Shown in pieces: positions 15,320-24,423 of a stretch of 39,821 bases of DNA. The DNA is from JBBRLA01 sp038231615. GTDB lineage: Bacteria; Myxococcota_A; Polyangia; Palsa-1104; JAEUJZ01. The position numbers and the translations under genes are program-made. The stretch's first letter is position 1. The number at the start of each line of letters is the position of its first letter. The stretch spans positions 1 through 39,821 of the forward strand of contig JBBRLA010000001.1 in the NCBI GenBank assembly GCA_038231615.1, in the 5' to 3' direction. The notes beneath the pieces are model-generated. The model saw only the letters and a program-made list of their open reading frames with translations. It made no database searches and was not told where the DNA came from.

Positions 15320-17056
15320 TCACTCCAACTCGGGTTCTTGAAAGCTTACATCTTCGCCAAAGACTTCGGTGACCAGCTTTCGGGCCGGGTGCTCGATAGC
15401 TTCCCGTCGACGCTGGGAGCGATCTTCGGTGGCCTTGCGGGCCTCGGATTCAACCAGGGTTTCATCAGCCCGGGTGCGGACGCCCTTCTGGTCCGAAAGG
15501 GCAACCTGCACCTCGACGCGGTAGGGCTGCCCCAGGTCCTCGCTAAGGAGGCGGTTCAGCTGGGTCAGCTTCTCACGGACCTGGTCGGCGGCGTACTGGC
15601 TGTCGAAGCCGATGACCAGGCGCTCGTCGTCCCAGGAGATGGCCCTTCCAATGGCGATGCAGTGGAGCAGCGGCGCCCGCTCCAGCACGACGGCGGCCAG
15701 GGCGGTGAAGTCGCGGGTGCCGTCCAGGCCATGACCCTTCTGAGAAGGGGAGTGGCTTTTGCCCTGGCCATTTCTGGAAGGGGCCGGGCCGTTGTGGATC
15801 GGCGGCGGCCCGGCCGAGATGGGCGCAGACAGGGAGGGTGGTTCTGGGGGGGGTTGGACCATCGAGCGCGATGGGCCCCCACCGCCCTCGCCGCGGGTGT
15901 TGCCGCCGCCCGGCCCCAGGCGCCCTTCCAGCGACTCCAGCCGCCCGACCAACTCCGAGAAGGGCTGGAGCGGCTCGACCCGGCACAGCTCCACCATGCC
16001 GACTTCCAGCACGTAGCGCGGCAGGGCCGCCCTGGAGGTCTCCTCGGCGACGCGCACCATGCGATCGAAGAGCAGCTCGGCCGCGCCCCCGGCCTGCCGG
16101 GTCTGCCGGCGCAGTTCTTCCAGCTCCGGGCCGGTGACCTCCAAAAGCGGCTCCGGGTCCTTGACTACGCTGACGACCACCAGATCGCGCAGGTGCCCGA
16201 GGAAGTTCCTGGCGAGCTGCGAGAGGTCGTAGCCCTTGCCATAGGCCGCGTCCAGCACCTTGAGCACCTGCTCCGGGTCGCGGGACACCACCGCCCGCCC
16301 CAGGGAAAGGATCAGCGATCGGTCGGCTACCCCCAGGATGGCCGCCGCCTGCTCCTCGGTGAGCTTGCCGTGGCACGAGGCCAGCACCTGATCGGCCAGC
16401 GACAGGGAGTCGCGCACCGACCCGGCCCCCTCCCGGGCGATGAGGGTCAGGGCGCTGCGCTCGAACTCGACCGACTCCCGGTGAAGCACGTCGGCCAGGT
16501 GGTCGACCAGGCGCGCGGTGGGCACCAGCTTGAAGTCGTAGCGCTGCACCCGGGAAAGGATCGTCTGGGGCAGCTTGTGGGGGTCGGTGGTGGCGAAGAC
16601 GAAGACCGCGTGGGGCGGGGGCTCTTCCAGGGTCTTGAGCAGCGCATTGAAGGCGCTGGTCGAGAGCATGTGGACCTCGTCCAGGATGAAGAGCTTCTTC
16701 TTGCCGCGGACCGGGGCGTAGCGGATGGACTCGCGCAGCTCGCGGACGTCCTCGACCTTGTTCTGGGAGGCCGCGTCGATCTCCTGCACGTCCACCGAGG
16801 TGCCGCGGGTGATCTCCACGCAGGCCTCGCAGACGTTGCACGGCTCCGGGGTGGGCGCGTTCACGCAGGAGAGCGCCTTGGCCAGGATGCGGGCCGTGGT
16901 GGTCTTTCCGGTGCCGCGACCGCCACAGAAAAGGAACGCGTGGTGGATGCGCCCCCGGGTGATGGCGTTTTGCAGAGTGCGGGTGACGTGTTCCTGCCCG
17001 ATGACCTCCGAAAAGGTCTGCGGGCGGTACTTCCGCGCGAGTACGAGGTAAGACAT
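15320..17056 (-). CDS. dnaX: DNA polymerase III subunit gamma/tau
   Basis: A 578-aa clamp-loader ATPase. The ATG at 17056 gives the classic N-terminus MSYLVLARKYRPQTF. Motifs are Walker A GGRGTGKT (45-52), four zinc-binding Cys (64, 73, 76, 79), DEVHMLS for Walker B, and the sensor/arginine-finger region around TILSRVQRYDF. Domain III follows, then a Pro/Gly-rich linker and a C-terminal tau-like domain. No A-rich slippery heptamer typical of programmed frameshifting was noticed, so a gamma form made that way is not supported. It is followed by ybaB and recR; the SRP RNA gene and tRNA genes lie upstream on the same strand. Confidence 0.96.
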   Translation of the reverse strand: MSYLVLARKYRPQTFSEVIGQEHVTRTLQNAITRGRIHHAFLFCGGRGTGKTTTARILAKALSCVNAPTPEPCNVCEACVEITRGTSVDVQEIDAASQNKVEDVRELRESIRYAPVRGKKKLFILDEVHMLSTSAFNALLKTLEEPPPHAVFVFATTDPHKLPQTILSRVQRYDFKLVPTARLVDHLADVLHRESVEFERSALTLIAREGAGSVRDSLSLADQVLASCHGKLTEEQAAAILGVADRSLILSLGRAVVSRDPEQVLKVLDAAYGKGYDLSQLARNFLGHLRDLVVVSVVKDPEPLLEVTGPELEELRRQTRQAGGAAELLFDRMVRVAEETSRAALPRYVLEVGMVELCRVEPLQPFSELVGRLESLEGRLGPGGGNTRGEGGGGPSRSMVQPPPEPPSLSAPISAGPPPIHNGPAPSRNGQGKSHSPSQKGHGLDGTRDFTALAAVVLERAPLLHCIAIGRAISWDDERLVIGFDSQYAADQVREKLTQLNRLLSEDLGQPYRVEVQVALSDQKGVRTRADETLVESEARKATEDRSQRRREAIEHPARKLVTEVFGEDVSFQEPELE

Positions 17057-17118
17057 GTCTGGAGATGGATTAGCGGTATGAGCGCCGAACGGCAAGAGAA
17101 TTCTCTTCGCCGTGAGCG

Positions 17119-17217
17119 ATTTGATTGCGAAGCGCCGGAGGCGCCGCGGTCATTTGATTGCGAAGCGCCGGAGGCGCCGCGGTCATTTGATTGCGAAGCG
17201 CCGGAGGCGCCGCGGTC
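17119..17217. repeat. Three perfect 33-bp hairpin repeats between SRP RNA and dnaX
   Basis: Three identical 33-bp units (17119-17151, 17152-17184, 17185-17217), each with AGCGCCGGAGGCGCC, a small GC hairpin, joined by an A/T-rich ATTTGATTG link. They lie in the leader of dnaX. Two further copies of the GC core follow on the other side of the SRP RNA gene (17332-17380), and a related 30-bp form lies inside the HlyD-like gene. Confidence 0.9.
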
Positions 17218-17234
17218 CATGGGGGAAAACAAAG

Positions 17235-17320
17235 GTGGCTGCGAGTGCCCGGTCCGTCGACTACCGTTGCTCCGTTCCCGGTCTGGCGGGGTTCATCAAC
17301 TTTTCGTCACTCGCAGCCAT
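17235..17320 (-). ncRNA. ffs: Signal recognition particle RNA (small bacterial type)
   Basis: The minus strand folds into one long hairpin closed by GGCTGCGAGTG (17318-17308) with CACTCGCAGCC (17247-17237). The apex carries the SRP domain IV signature: AACCCCGCCAGACCGGGAACG, then GAGCAACGGTAG, matching the conserved Ffh-binding internal loops. About 85-95 nt. The 3' side runs into a T-rich stretch (TTTGTTTT) that could end transcription. It scaffolds Ffh for co-translational targeting. The ends are approximate. Confidence 0.88.
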
Positions 17321-17331
17321 AAAGAAAACTG

Positions 17332-17380
17332 AGCGCCGGAGGCGCCGCGGTCCATGCTAAGCGCCGGAGGCGCCGCGGTC
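17332..17380. repeat. Two further copies of the GC hairpin repeat core
   Basis: Two copies of the AGCGCCGGAGGCGCC core with the CGCGGTC tail lie at 17332-17353 and 17359-17380, between the SRP RNA gene and tRNA-Ser(GGA). They belong to the same family as 17119-17217. Confidence 0.8.
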
Positions 17381-17388
17381 AATTGTTG

Positions 17389-17473
<85 letters not shown>

Positions 17474-17490
17474 TGGTAAAAGGTCAGTAG

Positions 17491-17579
17491 CGGAGAGAGA
17501 GGGATTCGAACCCCCGGTACCCTTGCGGGTACACCTGATTTCGAGTCAGGCGCAATCGACCAGGCTCTGCCATCTCTCC
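17491..17579 (-). tRNA. tRNA-Ser(CGA)
   Basis: An 89-nt class II tRNA: acceptor GGAGAGA/TCTCTCC, long variable arm, anticodon loop CTCGAAA giving CGA (reads UCG), G discriminator. CCA is not encoded. Confidence 0.96.
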
Positions 17580-17625
17580 ATTAGGGGGGACGTTCCCGTC
17601 CGCGAAAGGCGAAGGCGAGCACGAA

Positions 17626-18060
17626 CTACTTTGCTCGTAGGTTTTCAAAGAACCGGGTCAGGAGGGCGCCGCACTCTGCGGCCAGCACCCCGGGAACGAC
17701 CTGAATTCGGTGGTTCAGTCTGCCATCATCGGCCAAACGGTACAAGGTCCGCACCGCTCCTGCCTTCGGATTGTCGCATCCATAAACCAGCCGATCGACC
17801 CGGGCGTTCACCAGGGCCCCGGCGCACATCGGGCAGGGCTCCTGAGTCACATAAACCATCACATCGCAGAGCCGCCAGGAGTCCAATCGCGCGGCCGCTT
17901 GCCGGATCGCCAGGATCTCGGCGTGGGCCGTCGGGTCCTGGTTTGACTCACGACGGTTTCCCGCCGCGCCGATCACCTCGCCCCGCCAGATTGCCACGGC
18001 CCCCACCGGGACTTCCCCATGCATCGCGGCCTGGGCGGCCTCGGACAGGGCCAGTCGCAT
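17626..18060 (-). CDS. tadA: tRNA(Arg) adenosine-34 deaminase TadA
   Basis: A 144-aa zinc deaminase of the CDA fold that converts A34 to inosine in tRNA-Arg(ACG). It has the catalytic HAE (46-48, His ligand and proton-shuttling Glu) and PCPMC (75-79, two Cys ligands), with the TadA-like start MRLALSEAAQAAMHGEVPVGAVAI and PTAHAEILAIRQAA. The length fits the family (about 150). It lies between tRNA-Ser(CGA) and tRNA-Arg(ACG), its known substrate, on the same strand with under 90 bases on each side, so co-transcription with the tRNAs is plausible. Confidence 0.96.
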   Translation of the reverse strand: MRLALSEAAQAAMHGEVPVGAVAIWRGEVIGAAGNRRESNQDPTAHAEILAIRQAAARLDSWRLCDVMVYVTQEPCPMCAGALVNARVDRLVYGCDNPKAGAVRTLYRLADDGRLNHRIQVVPGVLAAECGALLTRFFENLRAK

Positions 18061-18146
18061 GCAGCGAACGTCTCTACAGCTACCGGCGGTGTCGCTCTTG
18101 TCGTTTGGGGCGTCGATTGTCGTGCTGCTCGTCTTACCTATATGGG

Positions 18147-18220
18147 CGCGGCCAGAAGGATTCGAACCTCCGACCCTCGGTTCCGTAGACCGATGCTCTA
18201 TCCAGCTGAGCTATGGCCGC
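18147..18220 (-). tRNA. tRNA-Arg(ACG)
   Basis: A 74-nt tRNA: acceptor GCGGCCA/TGGCCGC, D-arm AGCTCAGCTGGATAGAGC, anticodon loop CTACGGA giving ACG (A34 becomes inosine by TadA), T-arm GGTTCGAATCC. CCA is not encoded. Confidence 0.96.
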
Positions 18221-18319
18221 TCACATGATTCTTGGTCCGGTCAGTACAAGGTCACTTGTTCGAGCAAGGAACGCTACCCGTTTTTCAAAACTCGTCAAGC
18301 CCGATTCAGGCTTCAGTCG

Positions 18320-18409
18320 CGGAGAGAGAGGGATTCGAACCCTCGGTACCGTTTTTGACAGTACACTCGCTTAGCAAGCGAGCACCTTCGGCCACTCGGT
18401 CATCTCTCC
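18320..18409 (-). tRNA. tRNA-Ser(GCT)
   Basis: A 90-nt class II tRNA: acceptor GGAGAGA/TCTCTCC, long variable arm, anticodon loop TTGCTAA giving GCT (reads AGC/AGU), G discriminator. CCA is not encoded. Confidence 0.96.
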
Positions 18410-18482
18410 AGGCGAACCTTCCGGGGGCCGCATGACCCCGGAAGTCTCCATCCATCGCACGCTCTTTGATTTTCACACCCAG

Positions 18483-18565
<83 letters not shown>

Positions 18566-18703
18566 CTGAAATCGATAGCAGGAGGTGGACGGGAGATTTA
18601 GCGCGTCCTTTTTAAGTATGCAAGCACAAAGTATCGTCACGTCCCTGCCGTTCATCATCGCGTCGGAAAATTCCGGCCCATGGTATACTGAGAGTTCCTA
18701 CCT
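18566..18703. promoter_or_regulatory. Divergent promoter region, tRNA cluster / TPR gene
   Basis: 138 bases between the minus-strand tRNA cluster and the plus-strand zinc-ribbon gene. On the plus strand TATACT (18684-18689) lies 14 bases before the ATG and would give a very short leader. On the minus strand a TTGCAT and TAAATC pair 17 bases apart, just upstream of tRNA-Ser(TGA), is a weak promoter candidate. Confidence 0.4.
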
Positions 18704-21700
18704 ATGAAGATCGTCTGCCAGAAGTGCACCGCTCCGTACGAGGTCCAAGAAGACCTCATTCCGCCATCCGGCCTCATGATGCGCTGCCCAGCGTGCCTGC
18801 ACACCTTCCCGGTGAAGCCGCCCGCTGGTAGGCCCAGGGAGCCCCTGTCTCTGGACCATGGAGAAGATGAATTCACCCCTCCGGGGGCCCGCGCCGCTGC
18901 CTCGCCCGCGCCCGCTGCCAGCAGTCCGCCCCGGGCGTCCCTGGCCATTCCCCCGGCCGGCGGCATGGTCAGCCCGGTGCGGCCCTCGGTGCACGACACC
19001 GCCCACGACGCCGAGCTGCCCGCCCCCAAGCAACGGGCCCCGGGCACCCGCCTCCCGGGTACCCCCGACCCCGGCAGACGAACCGAGGCCGCCGATCTCC
19101 CCGCCCCCAAGCGCGCGGTCCCTTCAAAGACCCCCGCCCCCCCGAGGGAAGCAGGCGCCCCGCCCTCGATCGGGGTGCCCCCGCCGCCCCGCGATGCGCC
19201 GGTGGTGAGCACCGGGGGCCGCCCCTCGGCCCCCCTGTCCATCCCCCCGAACCTTGCGGACCTCGCCGGGCCCCTGGGTCTGGAGCCCGCCGCCGATCTC
19301 CCCGCCCCGGTGGGTCGGCGCTCGGCCCGGTCCAACATCCCGGCCGATCTCCCCGCCCCGGTGGGCCGTCCCCGCACCGGCGTGACCAACCTGCCGGCCC
19401 CGGTGGGGAGCGCGGGTCGCCATCGCCCATCCGCCGTCCCCCCATTCAGCCCCCCCGCATCCGCCGCCCCCCCGTCCGCCGCCGTCGACAGCGGCCCCGA
19501 AATGATGGAGCTGGACCTGGCCCTAAAGGAACCCGCGGAGCTGCCCGTCCCCGTCGAGGCGCACCTCCCGGCCCCGGTCGAGGCCGAGCTTTTGGCGCCG
19601 GTGAACGCCGAGCTTTTGGCGCCGGTGAACGCCGACCTTCTGACTCCGGTCATGCCCGATCTCGTGGATACTCTTGAAGGGGGGCGCGGCGGCGGTCTAT
19701 CCCCGGACCTGGGCCTGGACGATGGACTCGGCATGGAGCTGGACGATCTGCCGCCGCCGCCGCCACGTTCCGGTAGCGCGCAGCGGAGCGGAGCGCCGTT
19801 CGGCCAGGCAGTCGGCAGCGTCCCGCCCACCCTGGACACCGTCAGCTCGGTGCCGCAGAAGGGGTCGTCCCCTGAACTGGCCCTGGACCTGGACCAAGAC
19901 GCCCCCCGGCCCGGCGGCCTGGCCTCGCGGATAAGCCGCTCCGCCGTCCCGGTGGGCCCGTCCCTGCGCGGCGAGTCCGGCCCCCTTTCGCGACGATCCG
20001 GTGCAGCGCCCCCGCGCAGGGCATCCTACATCGAGCCCTCCGACGAGGTGGCCAACGAGCTGACCCAGCCGATCCCCCAGGAGATTCGCGAGAGCATCCC
20101 ATCCCCCGCCGGGCCGGTGGACCATGACGCCGAGCTGGAGGCGCAGGTCCTGGCCCTTTCGGGCGACCCCGGTCCGCAGGAGCACGACGAGTTCGCCGAG
20201 CTGGGTATCGGCCCGGAATCCGAAGGCCCCGAAAGCCCCGAGGTCCGCGAGCTGGACGACGACGCCCTGGCCGTCCCGGCGGTGGCCGCCCCCCTCCCCG
20301 AGCCTGCGAAGCACCCCCCTCGCTCGCGCAAGAAGTTGATTTTCTTTGGCGCGGTCGGCGCGGCGGTCCTTCTGGTCGGGTCCGTGAGCTACTTCTATTT
20401 CTTCGCCCACAGGCGTTCCACCGGCGACGCGGCCGACTTCAACCGGGCCCAGCTCCTGCTGGGCGATGAGATGCTCCCTTCGTATCGCAAGGCGGCCGAC
20501 CGCTTCCACTCGCTGGTGAGCAAAAAACCCGAAGACGAGGACGCCCTGGGCATGGAGGCCCTGGCCCGCCTGTCACTGGCCCGCTATGGCATCGCCGCCG
20601 AACAGCGCACTGGCGAGGAGCGTCTGAACCAGGTCGGCAAGGACCACAAGACGCCGTCCGTGCAGGAGGCCCGCGCCCTGCGGGACCTTTTGGCCAACAA
20701 GACCGCCGATGCCAGAAAGACCCTTGAACCGCTGGTGCAAAGCGCCTCCGCGCGCAAGGACTTCCTGGCCCCGGTCTACCTGGGCTGGGTCGAGCTGCGC
20801 GCCGGCAAGTCGGCGGCGGCGGAGAAAGCCTTTCGCATTTCGCTGCGCATCTCGCCCCAGCTACCGGCGGCGCTGTACGGCATCGCCCAGGTCCACGAGC
20901 GTGAGGGCGACCGCGAGACCGCCCTCGCCGACTATGGCAAGGTCCTGAAGGCCCGGCCGGCCCACTTCGGCGCGGCCCTGGGTCAGGTGCGCACCGGCCC
21001 CGGGTCGCTGGACGAGGCCAAGCTGACCGACGTCATCAACAAGGGCAAGGCCTCGGCGTCCCCCAGGGAGTTGGGCGACGCCTGGACCCAGCTTGGCGCC
21101 CTGGCCCTATCCGGGGGCGGCTCCCGCCGGGCAGAGGCCGAGGATCGTTTCCGCAAGGCGCTGGCCGCCGACCCGGCCCAGACCGTGGCACAGGTCGGCC
21201 TGGCCAGCATGCTCTGCGACAAGGACCGGTACCAGGAGGCCAGCGAGCTGGCCCAAAAGGCCGTCAAGAACGAGCCGGCCAACGTCGAGGCCTGGCTGGT
21301 CATGGCGCGGGCGCTCCTGGGACTGAAGAAACCCCTGGACGCCGGCGCGCCTCTGTTGCAGTTGGTCAAGCTGGCCCCCAAGGACGCCCGGGTGCACTAC
21401 TGGCAGGGGCGCCGCGAGGAGGACTCCGCTGCCCCGGACAGCGATTCCAAGGCCGCGGTGGACTACCAGAAGGCGCTGGAACTGAACCCGCGCTACCTCG
21501 ACGCCTACATCGCCCTGTCCCGGGTGCTGGCGCGGCAGAACAAGACCACCGACGCCATGGCCGCCCTCAAGCAGGCCGCGGAGCAGACCCAGGACGATCC
21601 CGACATGGCCAACTCCCTGGGCGAGGCCTACCTGGCGGTCAACGAGAACGACAAGGCCGAGGAGGCCTTCCGCCTGGCCCTGCGCAAGAAGCCGTCGCTC

Positions 21701-22729
21701 CTGCGGGCCCGGATGAACCTGGGCCTGGCCCTGCTTCACAAGGACCGCCTGGAGGCCGCCGCCGAGGCGCTGGCCCTGGTCGCGTCGGCGGACAAGGACT
21801 ACCCCGGCCTGTCCGAGCGCCGCGCCGAGGTGCTCCTGCGTCAGGGCAAGTACCCCGAGGCCGAGAAGATGTACCTGCAGGCGGCGGCCCAGCCGGGCTC
21901 CAGCGAGCAACTGCGCATCGACGCCGCGGCGTGCGTGCTTTCCAGCCGCCCCAAAGAGGCCGAGGCGATCCTCGAGAAGGTCCTTGTCGAGGACCCCCGC
22001 TCCGCCAGGGCCCACGCAATGATGGCCTCGCTCAAACTGGCTGAGAACAACCTGGCCGAGGCCGCCACCCACGGCGACGTCGCCTACCGGGCCGGAGACC
22101 AGACCGAAGTGATGCTGGTGCGGGCGAAGATCCTTTTGGCCCAGAACCGCCGGGTCGAGGGCCTGGCCGCCCTGGTCGCGGCCAAGAAGCCCCCCTTTGA
22201 GGGCCAGGCCATGGCCCTCCATGCCCAGCAGATCGTGAACAGCTCGCCCAAGGACGCGCTGGCCGAGGTCACCGATCTGCTCGCCCGGCAGAAGACGCTC
22301 TTCGCCGACCGCGCCGTCTACCGCCCCGGCGACATCGCCGAGATCCTGGGCGGGGCGTATCTGATCAAGGGGCAGATCTGCACCCTGAACCAGCAAGACG
22401 CCGAGGCCCTTTTGGCTTTCGAGGCGGCGGTGCGCGAGCTGCCGAAATCAGGCGAGGCGGCCTTCCAGTACGGGCGGGCCCTGTACCAGGCCGGCAAACG
22501 CCCCGCGGCCAACCAACAGCTCCTGCGGGCCCTTTCTCTGGGCGGCGACAAGGCCGCTTATGCTCTTGAAACTTATCTCTTGCTGGGCGATAGCTACCGG
22601 GAGATGCATAAGAAGGCGGAAGCGCTGCGGGCCTACCATCAGTGGATCATCCTGGCGCCGGCGACCGCCCCGGAGAAGAAGGAAGTCGATCGGTACCTGC
22701 GCCTGCTGGAGGACGCCCACACCAGATGA
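18704..22729 (+). CDS. Zinc-ribbon / LPAPV-repeat / TPR membrane protein
   Basis: A 1341-aa protein. It opens with an MJ0042-type zinc ribbon (Cys5, Cys8, Cys28, Cys31). About 500 residues of disordered Pro/Ala-rich sequence follow, holding roughly ten short motifs of the type LPAPV, LLAPV or LPAPK (between about residues 105 and 320). One transmembrane helix lies at about 544-565 (LIFFGAVGAAVLLVGSVSYFYFFA), and the remainder is a large set of TPR-like hairpins to the C-terminus. Myxobacterial proteins such as GltJ/AgmX share a cytoplasmic zinc ribbon, linker and membrane helix, but identity with them is not claimed. The cytoplasmic motifs could bind a partner many times over, and the TPRs would face the periplasm (inference). 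It is coupled to the acyl-CoA synthetase by ATGA. Confidence 0.85.
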   Translation: MKIVCQKCTAPYEVQEDLIPPSGLMMRCPACLHTFPVKPPAGRPREPLSLDHGEDEFTPPGARAAASPAPAASSPPRASLAIPPAGGMVSPVRPSVHDTAHDAELPAPKQRAPGTRLPGTPDPGRRTEAADLPAPKRAVPSKTPAPPREAGAPPSIGVPPPPRDAPVVSTGGRPSAPLSIPPNLADLAGPLGLEPAADLPAPVGRRSARSNIPADLPAPVGRPRTGVTNLPAPVGSAGRHRPSAVPPFSPPASAAPPSAAVDSGPEMMELDLALKEPAELPVPVEAHLPAPVEAELLAPVNAELLAPVNADLLTPVMPDLVDTLEGGRGGGLSPDLGLDDGLGMELDDLPPPPPRSGSAQRSGAPFGQAVGSVPPTLDTVSSVPQKGSSPELALDLDQDAPRPGGLASRISRSAVPVGPSLRGESGPLSRRSGAAPPRRASYIEPSDEVANELTQPIPQEIRESIPSPAGPVDHDAELEAQVLALSGDPGPQEHDEFAELGIGPESEGPESPEVRELDDDALAVPAVAAPLPEPAKHPPRSRKKLIFFGAVGAAVLLVGSVSYFYFFAHRRSTGDAADFNRAQLLLGDEMLPSYRKAADRFHSLVSKKPEDEDALGMEALARLSLARYGIAAEQRTGEERLNQVGKDHKTPSVQEARALRDLLANKTADARKTLEPLVQSASARKDFLAPVYLGWVELRAGKSAAAEKAFRISLRISPQLPAALYGIAQVHEREGDRETALADYGKVLKARPAHFGAALGQVRTGPGSLDEAKLTDVINKGKASASPRELGDAWTQLGALALSGGGSRRAEAEDRFRKALAADPAQTVAQVGLASMLCDKDRYQEASELAQKAVKNEPANVEAWLVMARALLGLKKPLDAGAPLLQLVKLAPKDARVHYWQGRREEDSAAPDSDSKAAVDYQKALELNPRYLDAYIALSRVLARQNKTTDAMAALKQAAEQTQDDPDMANSLGEAYLAVNENDKAEEAFRLALRKKPSLLRARMNLGLALLHKDRLEAAAEALALVASADKDYPGLSERRAEVLLRQGKYPEAEKMYLQAAAQPGSSEQLRIDAAACVLSSRPKEAEAILEKVLVEDPRSARAHAMMASLKLAENNLAEAATHGDVAYRAGDQTEVMLVRAKILLAQNRRVEGLAALVAAKKPPFEGQAMALHAQQIVNSSPKDALAEVTDLLARQKTLFADRAVYRPGDIAEILGGAYLIKGQICTLNQQDAEALLAFEAAVRELPKSGEAAFQYGRALYQAGKRPAANQQLLRALSLGGDKAAYALETYLLLGDSYREMHKKAEALRAYHQWIILAPATAPEKKEVDRYLRLLEDAHTR

Positions 22730-24423
22730 CCCTCGCTTTTTCCCCTGCCCCCCTAGCCCGGACGGCGCTGGAGCTGCTCGGCATCGGGCGGCGTTTTCTG
22801 TCGCAAAGCCAGATCTACCGCGACCTTCACCCCGGGGCGCTCGCCCGGCTGGCGGCGCAGGCGGCGCGCGGCCTGCGCGGGCCCATGGCGGTGGTCCGGC
22901 TGCATGCCTTCGCCGCTCCGGAGCGGCCGGCGATGGTCTCGGAGACCGTGCGCCTGACCTATGGGGAGTTCGACGCCCGGGTGAACCGCCTGGCCCGGGG
23001 CCTCCTGGGGCTGGGCATCGGTCCCAAGGACCGCGTCGGCCTGCTTCTGGACAATGGCCACGAGTTCATCGAGTCCGCCGGGGCCCTGGGCTACCTGGGC
23101 GCCACCGCGGTGCAGATCGGCTACCGCCTGAAGCCACAGGAGGTGGCGTACATCCTTTCCCATTCTGGGGCCAAGGGGCTGATCTTCCACGCCGCTCATG
23201 AAGCGACCGTCCGGGAGGCCCTGCACATCGTGGGCGGGCCACCCTTGCGGGCCTGCCTGGTGGCCGGCGGCGATGCTCCGGGCTGCTCGCTTTACGAGGA
23301 CCTGGCACAGCGCGGCGATGGGCGCGACCCCCCCTACCCGCGGGATGGGGGCTACGCCTCGATGATGCTCTACACCTCGGGGACCACCGGCAAAAGCAAG
23401 GGGGCGCGGCGGGACCTGCGGGACACTCAGTTTGCCAGCATCGTGGCCATGCTGGCCGACCTGCCCCTTTATCGCGACGATCGCCACCTGGTCCTGTGCC
23501 CCCTGTACCACGCCGCGGCCCCGGCCTTCACCGCCTTCGTCTTCGCCGTGGGCGGCTGCGTGGTCATCCCGCGGCACTTCGAGGCCGAAAAGGTCCCCGC
23601 GCTGATCGAGCGTGAGCGCATCACCTCGTCGGTGATGGTGCCGACGATGATGCGCCGCCTGCTGGAACTGCCGAAGGCCGACCTGGCCCGCCACGACCTG
23701 TCCTCGCTGCGCTGGCTGATGAGCGTGGCCGCGCCGCTGCCCACCGATCTGGCCCGCAAGGTCGAAGAGCGCCTGGGGCCGATCCTTTACAACATGTACG
23801 GCGCCACCGAGACCGGCCTGGTGACCCTGGCCCGGCCGGGGGAGCACACCGCCCGTCCCGGGACCATCGGCAAGCGCATCTTCGGCAACGACATCCGCCT
23901 CCTTGGCGCCGACGGCCATCAGGTCAAGGTCGGCGAGGTTGGCGAGATGTACGTGAAGAACGGCACCCTGGTGACCGGCTATCACGACGACCAGAAGGCC
24001 ACCTCCGCGGCGCAGCGGGACGGTTACTTCACCGTGGGCGACCTGGCCTTTCAGGACGCGGACGGCTACTACTACCTGGCCGACCGCAAGAGCGACATGG
24101 TGATCTCCGCCGGGGTGAACATCTACCCCCTGGAGATCGAACAGCGCCTGCACGACCACCCACAGGTGGCCGACTGCGCGGTGGTGGGCGTGCCCGACCC
24201 CGAGTGGGGCGAGTCCCTGGTCGCCTTCGTGGTGCTGTCCCGGGGGCAAGAGGGGGAGGCCGGTCCCGAACTGGCCGCCGAGCTGCGGGCCTTCGTCGCC
24301 AGGGAGCTGGCCGACTACAAGCGCCCGCGGCGCATCGAGTTCGTCGACTCCATCCCCAGAAACCCCACCGGCAAGATCCTCAAGCGCGAGCTGCGGCAGC
24401 GGGTGGCGCAGCCGGCGCCGTGA
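22726..24423 (+). CDS. AMP-forming acyl-CoA synthetase
   Basis: A 565-aa member of the ANL superfamily. It activates a carboxylic (probably fatty) acid with ATP to the acyl-AMP and then to CoA thioester. Core motifs are YTSGTTGKSKGA (P-loop), YGATETG, GDLAFQDADGYYYLADRKSDM (hinge region) and PTGKILKREL (catalytic Lys). The substrate cannot be told from sequence. The start at 22726 overlaps the previous stop (ATGA), and its stop overlaps the selB GTG start, so all three genes are coupled. The first 55 residues before the usual AMP-binding start are longer than in many homologues. Confidence 0.92.
   Translation: MTLAFSPAPLARTALELLGIGRRFLSQSQIYRDLHPGALARLAAQAARGLRGPMAVVRLHAFAAPERPAMVSETVRLTYGEFDARVNRLARGLLGLGIGPKDRVGLLLDNGHEFIESAGALGYLGATAVQIGYRLKPQEVAYILSHSGAKGLIFHAAHEATVREALHIVGGPPLRACLVAGGDAPGCSLYEDLAQRGDGRDPPYPRDGGYASMMLYTSGTTGKSKGARRDLRDTQFASIVAMLADLPLYRDDRHLVLCPLYHAAAPAFTAFVFAVGGCVVIPRHFEAEKVPALIERERITSSVMVPTMMRRLLELPKADLARHDLSSLRWLMSVAAPLPTDLARKVEERLGPILYNMYGATETGLVTLARPGEHTARPGTIGKRIFGNDIRLLGADGHQVKVGEVGEMYVKNGTLVTGYHDDQKATSAAQRDGYFTVGDLAFQDADGYYYLADRKSDMVISAGVNIYPLEIEQRLHDHPQVADCAVVGVPDPEWGESLVAFVVLSRGQEGEAGPELAAELRAFVARELADYKRPRRIEFVDSIPRNPTGKILKRELRQRVAQPAP

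Noticed and set aside
15320..17056. Programmed frameshift in dnaX
   Set aside because: No A-rich slippery heptamer was seen in the region where it would be expected.
17119..17380. CRISPR array
   Set aside because: The 33-bp units abut one another with no unique spacers, so this is a tandem repeat.
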